Assembly (NCBI GenBank): GCA_003219345.1
Contig: QHOP01000419.1
Span: 1 to 28,067, forward strand
Origin: Verrucomicrobiota bacterium
GTDB taxonomy: Bacteria; Verrucomicrobiota; Verrucomicrobiia; Limisphaerales; AV2
DNA: 28,067 bases
Direction: 5' to 3'
The notes beneath the pieces are model-generated. The model had not been told where the DNA came from, searched no databases, and was given only the letters and a program-made list of their open reading frames with translations. A program made the position numbers and the translations under genes. Shown piece by piece: positions 7,343 through 16,800 of the stretch. Position 1 is the first letter of the stretch. Every line of letters begins with the position of its first letter.

Positions 7343-9364
7343 TCAGGCCGTGGCGGGCGCTGCCGAGCCGAGTCCGGGATCGAGTTTCGGCGGTGCGGGC
7401 TTGGGAACTTCCGGCAACGGAGTGGCCGCCTGCGCTCCGGACGGCGGGTCAACCTGCGGCGTTGGGGCCGGCGGAGTGAATTTGCCGGTCCGCACGATCT
7501 CCTCAACCTGACCGCCGTCAAGCGTTTCGTATTCAAGCAGACAATTGGCGATCAGCTCCAGTTTGTCGCGATGGCCATCGATAACGTCCTTCGCGATCCG
7601 AAACTGTTCATCAATGATCCGCTTCACTTCAGTGTCGATCTCCTGCGCGGTGCGCTCGCTGTAATCCTTGCTGCGAATCATTTCGCGCCCGAGGAAAACG
7701 TACTCATTGTTGTCGCCGTATTGAACCATGCCGAGTTTTTCGCTCATGCCCCAATGGCAAACCATCGCGTGAGCAAGCTGAGTCGCCTGCTGGATATCAC
7801 CCGCCGCGCCGGTTGAAATGTCGCCGGAGACAATTTCCTCGGCAATGCGACCGGCCATCGTGACGGCAATCATGTCGAGCATTTCCTTGCGCCGGCGGTT
7901 CAAAACGTCGTCTTTCGGGAGCGACATGGTGGAACCCAGGGACTGACCGCGCGGAATGATCGTGACTTTGTGGAGCGGATGAGTGTGCGGCAGCAAGACG
8001 TTGACGAGCGCGTGGCCTGCTTCATGCCAGGCGGTGTTGCGCTTCTCCTCATCGGTCATGGCCAGGCTGCGACGTTCACGGCCCCAACGGACTTTGTCGC
8101 GCGCTTCCTCCAGTTCCGCCATGCCGATGGCCTTCTTGTTCATGCGCGCGGCCAACAGCGCCGCCTCGTTGAGCAGGTTGGCCAGTTCGGCTCCCGAATA
8201 ACCGGGCGTGCCCCGGGCGATGACGCTCAAATCCGCGGCTGGTTCCAACTTAACATTCTTGGCATGCACCCGGAGAATGGCTTCGCGCCCGCGAACATCC
8301 GGCAAATTGACTGTTATCTGCCGGTCAAAACGCCCGGGACGCAACAGGGCCGGGTCCAGCACATCCGGCCGGTTCGTGGCGGCGATGATAATAATGCCTT
8401 CCTGGGTGTCGAAGCCGTCCATCTCGACCAGCAACGCGTTGAGGGTCTGTTCACGTTCGTCGTTGCCACCCCCAAGGCCGTGTCCCCTGCTCCGCCCGAC
8501 GGCGTCAATTTCATCGATGAAAACCAAACAGGGTGTATTCTTGCGCGCCTGTTCGAACATGTCGCGCACCCGGCTGGCGCCGACGCCGACAAACATTTCC
8601 ACGAAATCGGAGCCGCTGATGCTGAAAAACGCAGCGTCCGCCTCGCCGGCGATGGCCTTGGCGAGCAAAGTTTTCCCGGTGCCGGGGGCCCCCACCATCA
8701 ATATGCCCTTGGGGATTCGCCCGCCGAGCTTCTGAAATTTTTTGGGGTCCTTCAAAAACTCGACGAGTTCGGATACTTCCTCTTTGGCCTCTTCCACACC
8801 CGCTACGTCTTTGAACGTCGTGCGGTTCTTTTCCTTGCTGAGCATCCGCGCCTTGCTCTTGCCGAAGCTCAGAGCTCCTTTGCCGGCCATTTTGAGTTGG
8901 CGGATCAGGAAAAACCAAACCAGCGCGCCGAAGAGGACGAACGGCAAGAGCGAGTAAAGGACCCCCAGCAGCAGCGTGTTAGGCTCGGCCTGCTCAAATT
9001 TGCCTGAGTCCAACAGGATTTTTTCCGTCTCGGGCAGCAGCCGGGTTTTGATTTTGAACGGCACCTCCGTCTTCTCGCCGTTTTTGCCGGCTTCAAAGTA
9101 TCGGCCCGTAACCTCGCGCAAGCCATATTCCGACTGCGGATTGTAATTAATCGTGCCGTGGGCGACCAGATTATTGGTGACGAGATTAATGAACTCCACA
9201 TAGCTGGGAGTGCGATACTTCGTCTCCACCTGGCTGTGGAACTTCCAAACAAGCGGCACCAGCGCGATGATTCCAATCCACAGCAGCCATGTGCGGGGCG
9301 GCACACGGATCTCGGAGCCCTTTTTGTCGTTCTTGCCGTTGCCGTTATGTTTGTCGTCAGCCAT
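7343..9364 (-). CDS. ftsH: ATP-dependent zinc metalloprotease FtsH
   Basis: 673 residues from ATG 9364. A membrane-anchored hexameric AAA+ protease for quality control of membrane and regulatory proteins. Two membrane segments (about 25-41 and 131-154) flank a periplasmic domain. The AAA module has Walker A GAPGTGKT (225-232), Walker B VFIDEID (281-287), the pore motif FVGVG (258-262) and the second region of homology ATNRPDVLDPALLRPGRFD (329-347). The protease site is HEAGH (447-451), with the third zinc ligand probably Asp523 in GDISTGAAGDIQQAT. The tail after about 630 is Pro/Ala-rich and non-conserved. An in-frame TTG at 9412 could extend it by 16 residues; MADDK fits better. It lies downstream of tilS, a linkage seen in many bacteria. 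Confidence 0.97.
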   Translation of the reverse strand: MADDKHNGNGKNDKKGSEIRVPPRTWLLWIGIIALVPLVWKFHSQVETKYRTPSYVEFINLVTNNLVAHGTINYNPQSEYGLREVTGRYFEAGKNGEKTEVPFKIKTRLLPETEKILLDSGKFEQAEPNTLLLGVLYSLLPFVLFGALVWFFLIRQLKMAGKGALSFGKSKARMLSKEKNRTTFKDVAGVEEAKEEVSELVEFLKDPKKFQKLGGRIPKGILMVGAPGTGKTLLAKAIAGEADAAFFSISGSDFVEMFVGVGASRVRDMFEQARKNTPCLVFIDEIDAVGRSRGHGLGGGNDEREQTLNALLVEMDGFDTQEGIIIIAATNRPDVLDPALLRPGRFDRQITVNLPDVRGREAILRVHAKNVKLEPAADLSVIARGTPGYSGAELANLLNEAALLAARMNKKAIGMAELEEARDKVRWGRERRSLAMTDEEKRNTAWHEAGHALVNVLLPHTHPLHKVTIIPRGQSLGSTMSLPKDDVLNRRRKEMLDMIAVTMAGRIAEEIVSGDISTGAAGDIQQATQLAHAMVCHWGMSEKLGMVQYGDNNEYVFLGREMIRSKDYSERTAQEIDTEVKRIIDEQFRIAKDVIDGHRDKLELIANCLLEYETLDGGQVEEIVRTGKFTPPAPTPQVDPPSGAQAATPLPEVPKPAPPKLDPGLGSAAPATA

Positions 9365-9419
9365 GAGCAAAATCAGCCGCGGCACACTAACACGGCCAGG
9401 TTCCAGCCGCAACCACGGA

Positions 9420-10697
9420 TTACCGAGCCAACCAACGCCATTTCAACCGATAAACCGTCCGGTTGTCGAGCTTGAAACGTTCCCCGATGCGTAACCCTTC
9501 CGCCCAAAACAACTCACCCGCCGCCGTCGTAGCCACAACCAATTGATGGCGTTGGGCGCGCGAAATCTTCTGATTCACGAACAAATCCTGCAATTTGACC
9601 GGCGCTTTCATGCCGATCGGCTGAAAGCGGTCTCCTGCCCGCCAATGGCGCAGGACGACAGGCGATCCGATCCTTTCCGCGTCGAAATACTCGCACCCTA
9701 TTGCGAACTTCGGCATTCGATTCAATGAAGCCTTCCGGGACTTGATCTGCCAATAAATTCGCAGACAGCCAAAGTCCACCGCGCCTTCCTGGCCTTTCAA
9801 TTCCACGGCAATTTGCTCGGGTCTAAAGGTTGGATGAAGGGTCGCTTCTTTGACGACGCGCCCGCCGCGCTCGCGCTGGACCGTCAGGCCCGGTCCGATC
9901 GGTACAGGCTGGTGCGCTGAACCGAAATCACTCCGCCGTTTTTGACTTAACCATTCTTCCGCAACTCGGCGAACAAGATCGGCTTCCGCGCCGACAATGT
10001 CCATGGTCCGCAACACCGACCGGGCCAGAGCGGGTTGATATTTCTGCGACAGCAACGGCAGGAGTTTGTTTCGGATTCGGTTTCGCAGGAAATCGAGGTG
10101 CGCATTCGTAGCGTCCTCGCGAAAGGCGATTCCCTGCTCCTGCGCATAACGCCGTAGCACAGCTTTTGACTGGTCGAGCAACGGCCGAACCAGGCCCACG
10201 GCCGGATCGCTCGGCGAAGGGTTGGCCCATTTCATCCCAGCCAGCCCTTTTCCCCCTCCTCCGCGCAACCAGCGGAGAAAGAACAGTTCGACCTGGTCGT
10301 CGGCGTGATGGGCCAGAGCAACGGTTTTGATTTTCAACCGTCGCGCTGCGCGGGCCAGAAAATCGTGGCGCAGCTTCCGGGCCGCCATTTCAACGGAAAG
10401 TTTTTCCCGCTGCGCAAATGCGGCCACGTCAGCTCGTCCGGCGATGAACTTGAGCCCCAGCTTTACAACCGTTGCCTCGACGAATTGCTCGTCTCCGTCG
10501 CTGTCAGCCCCGCGCAAGCGGTGATTGAAGTGAACGACCACCAGTCGCCATTCGTGCTTTGCGGCCAACTGACGAAGCACGTGCAGCAGGGTCATCGAGT
10601 CCAATCCGCCGGAGACGGCAACCAAGACGGACTCGCCCCGACGCAAGAGCCGTTGCGAGCGGATGGATTGTTCAACGGCGGCGACCAGGTTGCTCAC
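9420..10697 (-). CDS. tilS: tRNA(Ile)-lysidine synthase
   Basis: 425 residues. It attaches lysine to C34 of the CAU-anticodon tRNA-Ile, so that the tRNA reads AUA and is charged with isoleucine. The N-terminal PP-loop ATPase has SGGLDS (29-34), HFNHRLRG (56-63), HHADDQ (130-135) and the REDATN (193-198) to RNRIRNKLLP region. The C-terminal substrate-binding domain shows RHWRAGDRFQPIGM and KLQDLFVNQKI. Length is normal. The start is a GTG at 10697 (MSNLV); no in-frame ATG fits. The stop lies 55 bp before the ftsH ATG, so the two are probably cotranscribed. The upstream 480 bp hold large hairpins and presumably the promoter. Confidence 0.95.
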   Translation of the reverse strand: MSNLVAAVEQSIRSQRLLRRGESVLVAVSGGLDSMTLLHVLRQLAAKHEWRLVVVHFNHRLRGADSDGDEQFVEATVVKLGLKFIAGRADVAAFAQREKLSVEMAARKLRHDFLARAARRLKIKTVALAHHADDQVELFFLRWLRGGGGKGLAGMKWANPSPSDPAVGLVRPLLDQSKAVLRRYAQEQGIAFREDATNAHLDFLRNRIRNKLLPLLSQKYQPALARSVLRTMDIVGAEADLVRRVAEEWLSQKRRSDFGSAHQPVPIGPGLTVQRERGGRVVKEATLHPTFRPEQIAVELKGQEGAVDFGCLRIYWQIKSRKASLNRMPKFAIGCEYFDAERIGSPVVLRHWRAGDRFQPIGMKAPVKLQDLFVNQKISRAQRHQLVVATTAAGELFWAEGLRIGERFKLDNRTVYRLKWRWLAR

Positions 10698-10831
10698 TCG
10701 CTCATGCTATTGGCTCCGGGCAGAGAGGCAAGCGGCTTTGTCTGAGTCACCATCCAAAGGCCGCAACTCGGCAGTACCTCCAAGCTGATGTGACCCACGT
10801 ATTCCCCTCTCCGGCCTGAAGGCCACCCTTT

Positions 10832-10941
10832 CCATGAACCGTCCCTTCGTCCTCGTCCTCGTTCTCGAACTCGTCCTCGACCGGCCAACTTGGTTTCGAG
10901 GACGAGGACGAGGACGAGAACGAGAACGATTGGGTTCATGG
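10832..10941. repeat. Long hairpin built from CGAGGA/TCCTCG hexamers
   Basis: Outer 9-bp arms CCATGAACC (10832-10840) and GGTTCATGG (10933-10941) are perfectly complementary. Inside them, 33-nt arms at 10848-10880 and 10896-10928 pair at 28 of 33 positions. They consist of CGTCCT/CGAGGA-type hexamers with a 15-nt loop. Transcribed from either strand this would fold into a very stable rod. Confidence 0.85.
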
Positions 10942-10999
10942 TCCCAATGCGCGATTCTGGAATCGTGGAAGCTCTCCATGAAGCCGGAAGAACATCCAA

Positions 11000-11087
11000 G
11001 ATCGAACATCCAACGCTGAACATCGAATGGCAGCGCGAATCCTCGCTCACTTCGGCGTTCGAAGTTCGATGTTGGACGTTCGATGTT
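11000..11087. repeat. Imperfect inverted repeat of GAACATCCAAC type
   Basis: The left arm, about 11000-11028 (GATCGAACATCCAACGCTGA and following), and the right arm, about 11058-11087 (TTCGAAGTTCGATGTTGGAC and following), are imperfectly complementary over about 29 nt, with a loop of about 29 nt. A related motif GAACATCCAAG lies just outside at 10990-11000. The style matches palindromic intergenic repeats I recall from Verrucomicrobia and Planctomycetes; this is unconfirmed. Confidence 0.7.
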
Positions 11088-11178
11088 TTCCCTCGGTTCT
11101 GGGGGACGGGGTGAGGGGTCTTCGGAATCTCGCAGACCTGACTCGATAGGGTAGTGCCAAGTCGCGCCCCTATCCGAA

Positions 11179-12330
11179 TCATTTTTTCACCGGCACCATG
11201 CGCGGCTCAAACGACTGGTCAATCCATGCCCGCGCGACAATCACCGCGCCGACACCCGTTCTCGCCGCCGTTTGCCGCGCCGCCTTTTCTTCCTCTTGCG
11301 AAACACCGTAGCCTTGGACAACCAACCACAGCCGCTCGTGTGGCATCGCTTGCCCGCCGTTGTTCGGCAAAGTCCGGTCCAGGTACTCCAGCGTGCGCCC
11401 GACCCAGCTGGTGGTTGCGCCGTACTCCGGAAATACCCGGCCAAGTTCGCGATGCAACGCCAGGATTCCCACATTGCCGCGGTGCGCCGTGGTCAGCGCC
11501 GTGAATTGTTGCGTGAACACTTTGGGGCAACTCCCGACCGCGCAACCAACCGTGCCCGAGTAACCGGTTGTCCACTCCCCTGCCCTTTTCTCTTTCGGCA
11601 AGTCCTCTTTGTCACATTCGGTGGCCCAGACAGGAATGACTTCCTTGCTGCCGACCTTTGCCTGCACCGCCGCAACGAATCTGGCGGCGGCATCGTCCGC
11701 TTCAAATTTCATGGCAGTAGCCGGAACGTGATAGTCGGTCGCCCAACGGCATTGCAGATTGCCGCAGCCACAAGAGGCCGGTCCGCCTTGCAAATCATTC
11801 ACCAAAATCCCGCGATAACCCGGCGGAACCCGTCTCAGCAAACGATCGATTCGCGCCAAATGCGCGTTGAATGCCTCCCGATAGTTAATGGAAACCCACG
11901 GGAACGCTTTGGCCACTTCACCGGCTCCAGGAGTTTTGGCGTGCGGAAACCGTTTCAACCAGTCCGTGTGCATCCCCAGTGACGCCATCCACTCCGGGTG
12001 CGCGGCGGCCAGCTTTGGATTCCGTCCGACCTCAATCCAGTAATACAAATCCAATCCGGTGTCGTGGGCCGCTTTCGACGACGATTCGTAAGTCTTCGCA
12101 CTGAACCGTTCCCCCAACACAGCCACCACACCTGTCAACCCATCGTTCTTCCACGCGACCACGGCCTTTTTGGTGACTGCGCCTGGTTCCACCAACACCA
12201 ATTCGTTCGGTTTTACCACGGTGCGTTGGGATGCGGCTCCCGGTTGATCTGCTGCCGCAAGTCGCGGCGCCAGGCACAGGACAGCTCCGACGCTAAAGCA
12301 TAATGAGAAGCGGACGGAAGCGATGTTCAT
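11179..12330 (-). CDS. Secreted protein of unknown function
   Basis: 383 residues. The N-terminus is a clear signal peptide (MNIASVRFSLCFSVGAVLCL, likely cut after APRLAAA near residue 27), so the protein is exported. I do not recognise a named family. The pattern of strands and helices with LDLYYWIEVGRNP, HPEWMASLGMH, YREAFNAHLARIDRLL and GYRGILVNDLQGG resembles TIM-barrel glycoside-hydrolase-like proteins; this is an impression, not a match. A cysteine cluster C187-x-C189-x4-C194, with further cysteines at 239, 263 and 268, may form disulfides or bind metal. HPEWMA resembles a substrate-site motif. The gene is divergent from a CE15-like esterase, with about 100 bp between the starts, suggesting shared regulation and a role in polysaccharide use. 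Confidence 0.75.
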   Translation of the reverse strand: MNIASVRFSLCFSVGAVLCLAPRLAAADQPGAASQRTVVKPNELVLVEPGAVTKKAVVAWKNDGLTGVVAVLGERFSAKTYESSSKAAHDTGLDLYYWIEVGRNPKLAAAHPEWMASLGMHTDWLKRFPHAKTPGAGEVAKAFPWVSINYREAFNAHLARIDRLLRRVPPGYRGILVNDLQGGPASCGCGNLQCRWATDYHVPATAMKFEADDAAARFVAAVQAKVGSKEVIPVWATECDKEDLPKEKRAGEWTTGYSGTVGCAVGSCPKVFTQQFTALTTAHRGNVGILALHRELGRVFPEYGATTSWVGRTLEYLDRTLPNNGGQAMPHERLWLVVQGYGVSQEEEKAARQTAARTGVGAVIVARAWIDQSFEPRMVPVKK

Positions 12331-12430
12331 TGCTCAGAGCGTAGCCCCGTTCGTTTCAAACCCCAAGCGCGAACGAATGCAGCGTTTCCTGGGATTGCGT
12401 TCGCGGGCCCGGTCGCCTAGGCTGCCGCCC

Positions 12431-13726
12431 ATGAGTTCATTCTTATCTCTTCCGGTCCAAGGTATCATTGCGTGCTCATTGATCGCGGTTCTCTTTGCCA
12501 GTCAGAGCGTTCTGGCCGCGCGTTCCTTCCCGGATGTTTCACAACTTGCATCGCTGCCCGGACTGCCCGATCCGCTGGTCCTGTTAAACGGCGAGCACGT
12601 CACTACCACGAAACAATGGTTGAAAAGCAGGCGACCGGAATTGAAGGCGCTGTTTGAGCATTACATGTATGGCGTCATGCCACCGGCCCCGGCGGGGATG
12701 CATTTCTCGGTCGAACGTGTGGACAGAAGTTTGTTCGACGGCAAGGCGACAGTGAAGGAGATCACGATCGCTCTGGGAACAAACGACGCGCCTCAAATTC
12801 ACCTCCTGCTGGTCGTGCCGAATCAACGGACGAAACCCGCTCCCGTGTTTGTCGGCCTGAATTTCTGCGGCAACCATACGGTGCTGACGGACCCCACCGT
12901 GCCGCTGCCGACCGTTTGGATGCCGAACAACTGTCCCGGCGCACAAAACAACCGCGCGAGTGACGCCGGTCGCGGCAAACAAGCGGACGTGTGGGCCATC
13001 GAACAATCCATCGATCGCGGCTACGCCGTCGCCACGTTTTACAACGGCGACGTCGAACCGGACCGCCCCGGGGCGAAGGAGGGAATCCGGGCATACTACG
13101 CGAAAGCGCGAAAGAATTACGACTGGGGCACTATCGCGGCGTGGGCCTGGGGCGTGTCACGCGCCGTGGACTATCTGCTCACGGACAAGTCTGTTAACGC
13201 GAAACAGATCGCCGTGGTGGGCCACTCACGCAACGGGAAGGCCGCGCTGGTCGCGGCGGCGTTTGATGAACGTATCGCCCTGGCGATACCGCTGCAGGCC
13301 GGCTGCGGCGGAACCGCGCCCAGCCGCGGCAAAATCGGCGAGTCAGTCAAGCAGATCAACGACCACTTCCCGCACTGGATCAACACCATGTTCAAGAACT
13401 TCAACGAACAGCCGGACAAGCTGCCCTTCGACCAGCATTGCTTGATTGCGCTCTGCGCCCCACGTCCGGTGCTCCTGCCGAACGCCACCGAAGACACCTG
13501 GGCAAATCCCGAGGGACAATTTGAAATGCTGCAGGCGGCCGATCCGGTGTATCGGTTGCTGGGCGCCGAGGGGCTGGACGCCAACCAGGCCGCCCCTGAA
13601 ATGGGAAAGCTGATTGACAGCGCGCTCGGATATTACATTCGGCCCGGCAAACATTCGATGACCAAAGAGGACTGGAAGATCTTCCTCGACTTCGCCGACA
13701 AACATTTCGGCAAACCCACTCACTAA
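12431..13726 (+). CDS. Secreted glucuronoyl esterase-like alpha/beta hydrolase (CE15 family)
   Basis: 431 residues from ATG 12431, which begins a signal peptide (MSSFLSLPVQ, hydrophobic core to about 28, cut near SVLA|AR). An upstream in-frame ATG at 12323 would add 36 residues that hide the signal, so it is rejected. CE15 enzymes cleave ester links between lignin alcohols and glucuronoyl groups of xylan. VVGHSRNGKAAL with nucleophile Ser266, followed by FDERIALAIPLQAGCGG, matches the family's GCSRxGKxA block. RPGKHSMTKEDW supplies His408. Asp355 in NATEDTWANPEGQ is a candidate acid. Where many CE15 members have Glu after the nucleophile strand, this one has PLQAG, so the acid is probably at the alternative position. 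Acetylxylan-esterase-like activity cannot be excluded. Confidence 0.85.
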   Translation: MSSFLSLPVQGIIACSLIAVLFASQSVLAARSFPDVSQLASLPGLPDPLVLLNGEHVTTTKQWLKSRRPELKALFEHYMYGVMPPAPAGMHFSVERVDRSLFDGKATVKEITIALGTNDAPQIHLLLVVPNQRTKPAPVFVGLNFCGNHTVLTDPTVPLPTVWMPNNCPGAQNNRASDAGRGKQADVWAIEQSIDRGYAVATFYNGDVEPDRPGAKEGIRAYYAKARKNYDWGTIAAWAWGVSRAVDYLLTDKSVNAKQIAVVGHSRNGKAALVAAAFDERIALAIPLQAGCGGTAPSRGKIGESVKQINDHFPHWINTMFKNFNEQPDKLPFDQHCLIALCAPRPVLLPNATEDTWANPEGQFEMLQAADPVYRLLGAEGLDANQAAPEMGKLIDSALGYYIRPGKHSMTKEDWKIFLDFADKHFGKPTH

Positions 13727-13730
13727 TGCC

Positions 13731-13765
13731 GAAATCCGAATGACGAAACCCGAAAGAATGGCGAA
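13731..13765. repeat. Short dispersed-repeat-like sequence between convergent genes
   Basis: GAAATCCGAATGACGAAACC followed by CGAAAGAATGGCGAA is made of CGAA-type words, resembling the sequence at 20149-20262. It lies in the 158-bp gap between the converging esterase and RHS genes. No strong terminator hairpin with a T-run was seen in the gap. Confidence 0.35.
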
Positions 13766-13884
13766 ACTAAATAAAGAACGGCCACCCGCACAGAAATGAC
13801 CGACGATCAAACTTGTTCTCGAAGGCGCTCTGCGCAATCCGGATTTGCTTATGCGGCATCCTCTCGATGAAAACCTCGTCGCGT

Positions 13885-16800
13885 TTAGCGGTGTAACTTT
13901 ATCGAGAGAGGCGGATCTTTTTTTACTTTAACAGCCTTCAGCTCCTTTATCGGCGCCATCGGCGGCGGCGGCGGCATCATGATCGGTTCCTCTTTCGGAG
14001 GCATCACGACGATCGGTCCTACGCTACATTCGAAACCGCCTTTGCCTTGACCCCCCTTGCCGCCCTTGCCGCCCTTCCCTCCTTTGCCACCTTTCCCACC
14101 CTTTCCACCCACACCCTTTCGTTGAAGTCCATCCGGATCCGAATTGTTGATCGGATCGTTGCCAACATATGCATAGAGGTTGGCTTGGTCGCCAGCAAAC
14201 AGGATCGGGTCTTTGGCGGTCCAGCGACCCGTTTCGGCGTCGTAGTCGCGGGTTCCGAAGCGAACCAGGCGGTTGTCAGGGTCGTAAAGGCCGCCGGCAA
14301 GGCCGAAGGGTTGAAAACCGGGTGCGGTGTCGGCAAGCACTCGCCCAAAGGCATCGTAATCGATGCGCTGGGCGATCTGGCCGCTAGCGACATTCGCGAC
14401 GATGCGCGGGCTGCCGAGATGGTCGGCGACGATGCGATAGGTCTCGCCGGCTTTGATGAGGTAATCGGGCGCATCATCGAACGTGCCGTAAACGAATTCG
14501 CTCACGACGTTGCCGGCGCCGTCCAGCTCGGCCACGAGCCGATCCGCATCATCGTAAAGAAAGCCTTGCGTCAGCACGCCATTGATTTTTTTGCCGATCC
14601 GGAGATCCAGCCCGTCAATCACGTAGCGAATGTCGGTGCCGTTGGGCAGAACGACGTGAATCAAGTTGCCAAGAACATCGTACTCGTAAGTGGTCGTCTG
14701 GCCCGTGATGGTCTTCGTGGCCAGTTCTCCGTTGGCGTTGTAGGTGAAAGTGTCAGCGCCATACGACACGAGACGGTCTTGCTGGTCGTAGCTCGCGATC
14801 CGAGTTTCGCTATCGGTGGTGATGCTCAACCGGTTGTCCTTTGTGTCATAACTGTAAACGGCATTAGTGACGCCGTTCAACGTCACGACCGCGAGGCGGC
14901 CAGCAAGATCATAAGTGTACGCGTATTGGCTGGTGACCCCGCCGATGGTTTCGATTTTTGTGGCGATTCGTGCGCCCGCATCTCGAATGTATTGGACGGA
15001 GTATAGGGGAGTGGCGCCATAAACCGCGCTGTGATTGGTTGGCTCCGCAAATTCGTTGTAGGCCCAGTTGTTCGTGATGCTGCCGAGGATCGTGCGGGTA
15101 ATCAGGCCGTTTTGCGCGTCGCGTGTGATGGCCAGACTGCCCGCTTGCGTGAGAAGCTTGTCGGCATCGTATAGGAAAACAACGGCGCTGCCGGCATTGA
15201 CGCGACGGGACGCGGTGAACAGATCGTTGTCGAGGGTGGAATTGACATTTCCGGGCACCGGACCTGCCCAGGTTTCGTTGGTGAGCAGGCTGCCCGCGTA
15301 AGCAAACGTGAGATTGACTCCGTCCGGAGAGGTGAGCATCGAAAGATTGCCCGTCTGCGGATCGTAAGTGAACGAGCTCGTGCCGCGCGGTTGAACGAGG
15401 AAATTGAGCCGCTCGCAACTGCAGCCGCCGCTGATGCGGTCGAAGAAGGTTGTCAACCCGTCGGGCCGGGTGATCAGCGTCAGCTCCCGGTCCGCGTTGA
15501 AGTTAAAATGCGTAGAGTTCTCACCCGAAACTACGGCTGGCGGCGAATATTCAGAAACCAGGTCAACAGGTGAATAGGAGAATGAATGCGTCGTCCGACC
15601 GGGTGGGGTCTCGCCGATGACATTACCGTTCACATCATATTCGTGATGCGTCACGCGTCCATCAGGTGACGTTTCGTCGGTGACTCGGCCGGCAAGATCA
15701 TAGCCGAACGTGGTGCTTCGGCCTAACGGATCAACGATGTTTGTGAGGTAACCCGAAGCGTCATAGAAAAAGCGGTTCGTGCGCGCTGCGGGGCCGCTGC
15801 CAAATACCGTGCTCTCCAGCCGGCCTCGTGAATCATAGCTATATTGCTGTGGCGCCAATCCCGCGACCTCTACACGCAAGGGGCGCATCAAAGAATCAAA
15901 TGTCGTGATCAGCCGGCGGCCCGTGGGAGTGATGTTGGTCATGGTTCGCGTCGCGGCGGCGAAAGTTGCGCTGTAAGCGCGCCCGTTGATCCGATTGGTT
16001 TCGCTCCAGCGGGTCAGACTCAAGGGATCGATGTTGTTAGACAGTGTCACTGTACGCTGCACCGAATTGGAATAAGTCGGTCCGCCGGGCACCTGAGTAA
16101 TGGCCGATTGAATGAGCGAAGCCAGCATTCCCCAACGCGGGTCCGGTCCAAGAACGGCGGTCTCCACCCTGCCGTCGGGGAAGCGGTTGGTCGTCGTCCC
16201 ATCGGCGCCCTCCCACAGTTCGGTCTGCACTCCAGTGGGGAAGGCACGCACGCGTCTGCGGTCGCCGGTGGAGAGGTTGAACACTGCGTAACGATTGGTG
16301 CGCTGGAGCGCTGTGACCGTCTCCACGGAAAAACTGTTTGCCGTTTCGGACCGGGCGAGCGCCTTGAAACCTCCGGCCGGGTCAGCATCACGAATCAAGC
16401 GGCCCATCGTGTCGTAGGTAAAGGTCCACGAGTTGGTTCGCGGATTGGTCTGGTTCAGCAGCAGGCCGTCCGCGCTGTAAGTGAACCTGAATGTTTCATT
16501 CGCCGGGTTGGCGATCGAGGCCAGATAACCCTTGGTGTCCGTGCTCAGGACGGTGCGTTGTCCGTAGGGCGAAACCATGGCGCTGGGCTTTCCGCTGCTG
16601 TCCCGTTCGATGGTCGTGACGTTGTTATCGCCATCAGTAATCGTGCTCAGCCGGCCTTGAGCATCATAGCTGAAAAGGTAACGCACCGCGGTCGTGAATG
16701 CGTCTAGAGTCCGCAAATGCCGCCCGGAGTTATCAAACACGTACAACTCGCTCCCATCTTCGGCCGCGATCACAAAGTCGCTGGTGGAGAATCCCGGCAG

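Larger units (their letters stand above)
10698..11178. other. 481-bp non-coding region with two long inverted repeats
   Basis: No convincing gene. Open frames here translate to low-complexity Val-Leu, Arg-Gly-Arg or NVQHRTSN-like strings produced by inverted repeats. The stretch separates the 11179-12330 gene from tilS, both on the minus strand. The two hairpins could end transcription of the former, and the tilS promoter must lie at the left end. Strings of this type recur between genes in verrucomicrobial genomes, from my general recollection; no search was run. Confidence 0.7.

Noticed and set aside
10694..11182. Small protein genes between tilS and the 11179 gene
   Set aside because: The products are low-complexity translations of inverted repeats and agree between strands only because of palindromy.
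13885..14124. Toxin domain at the RHS tip
   Set aside because: The tip is a Gly-Lys and Pro-rich sequence of 79 residues without a catalytic pattern, and no immunity-like gene follows.
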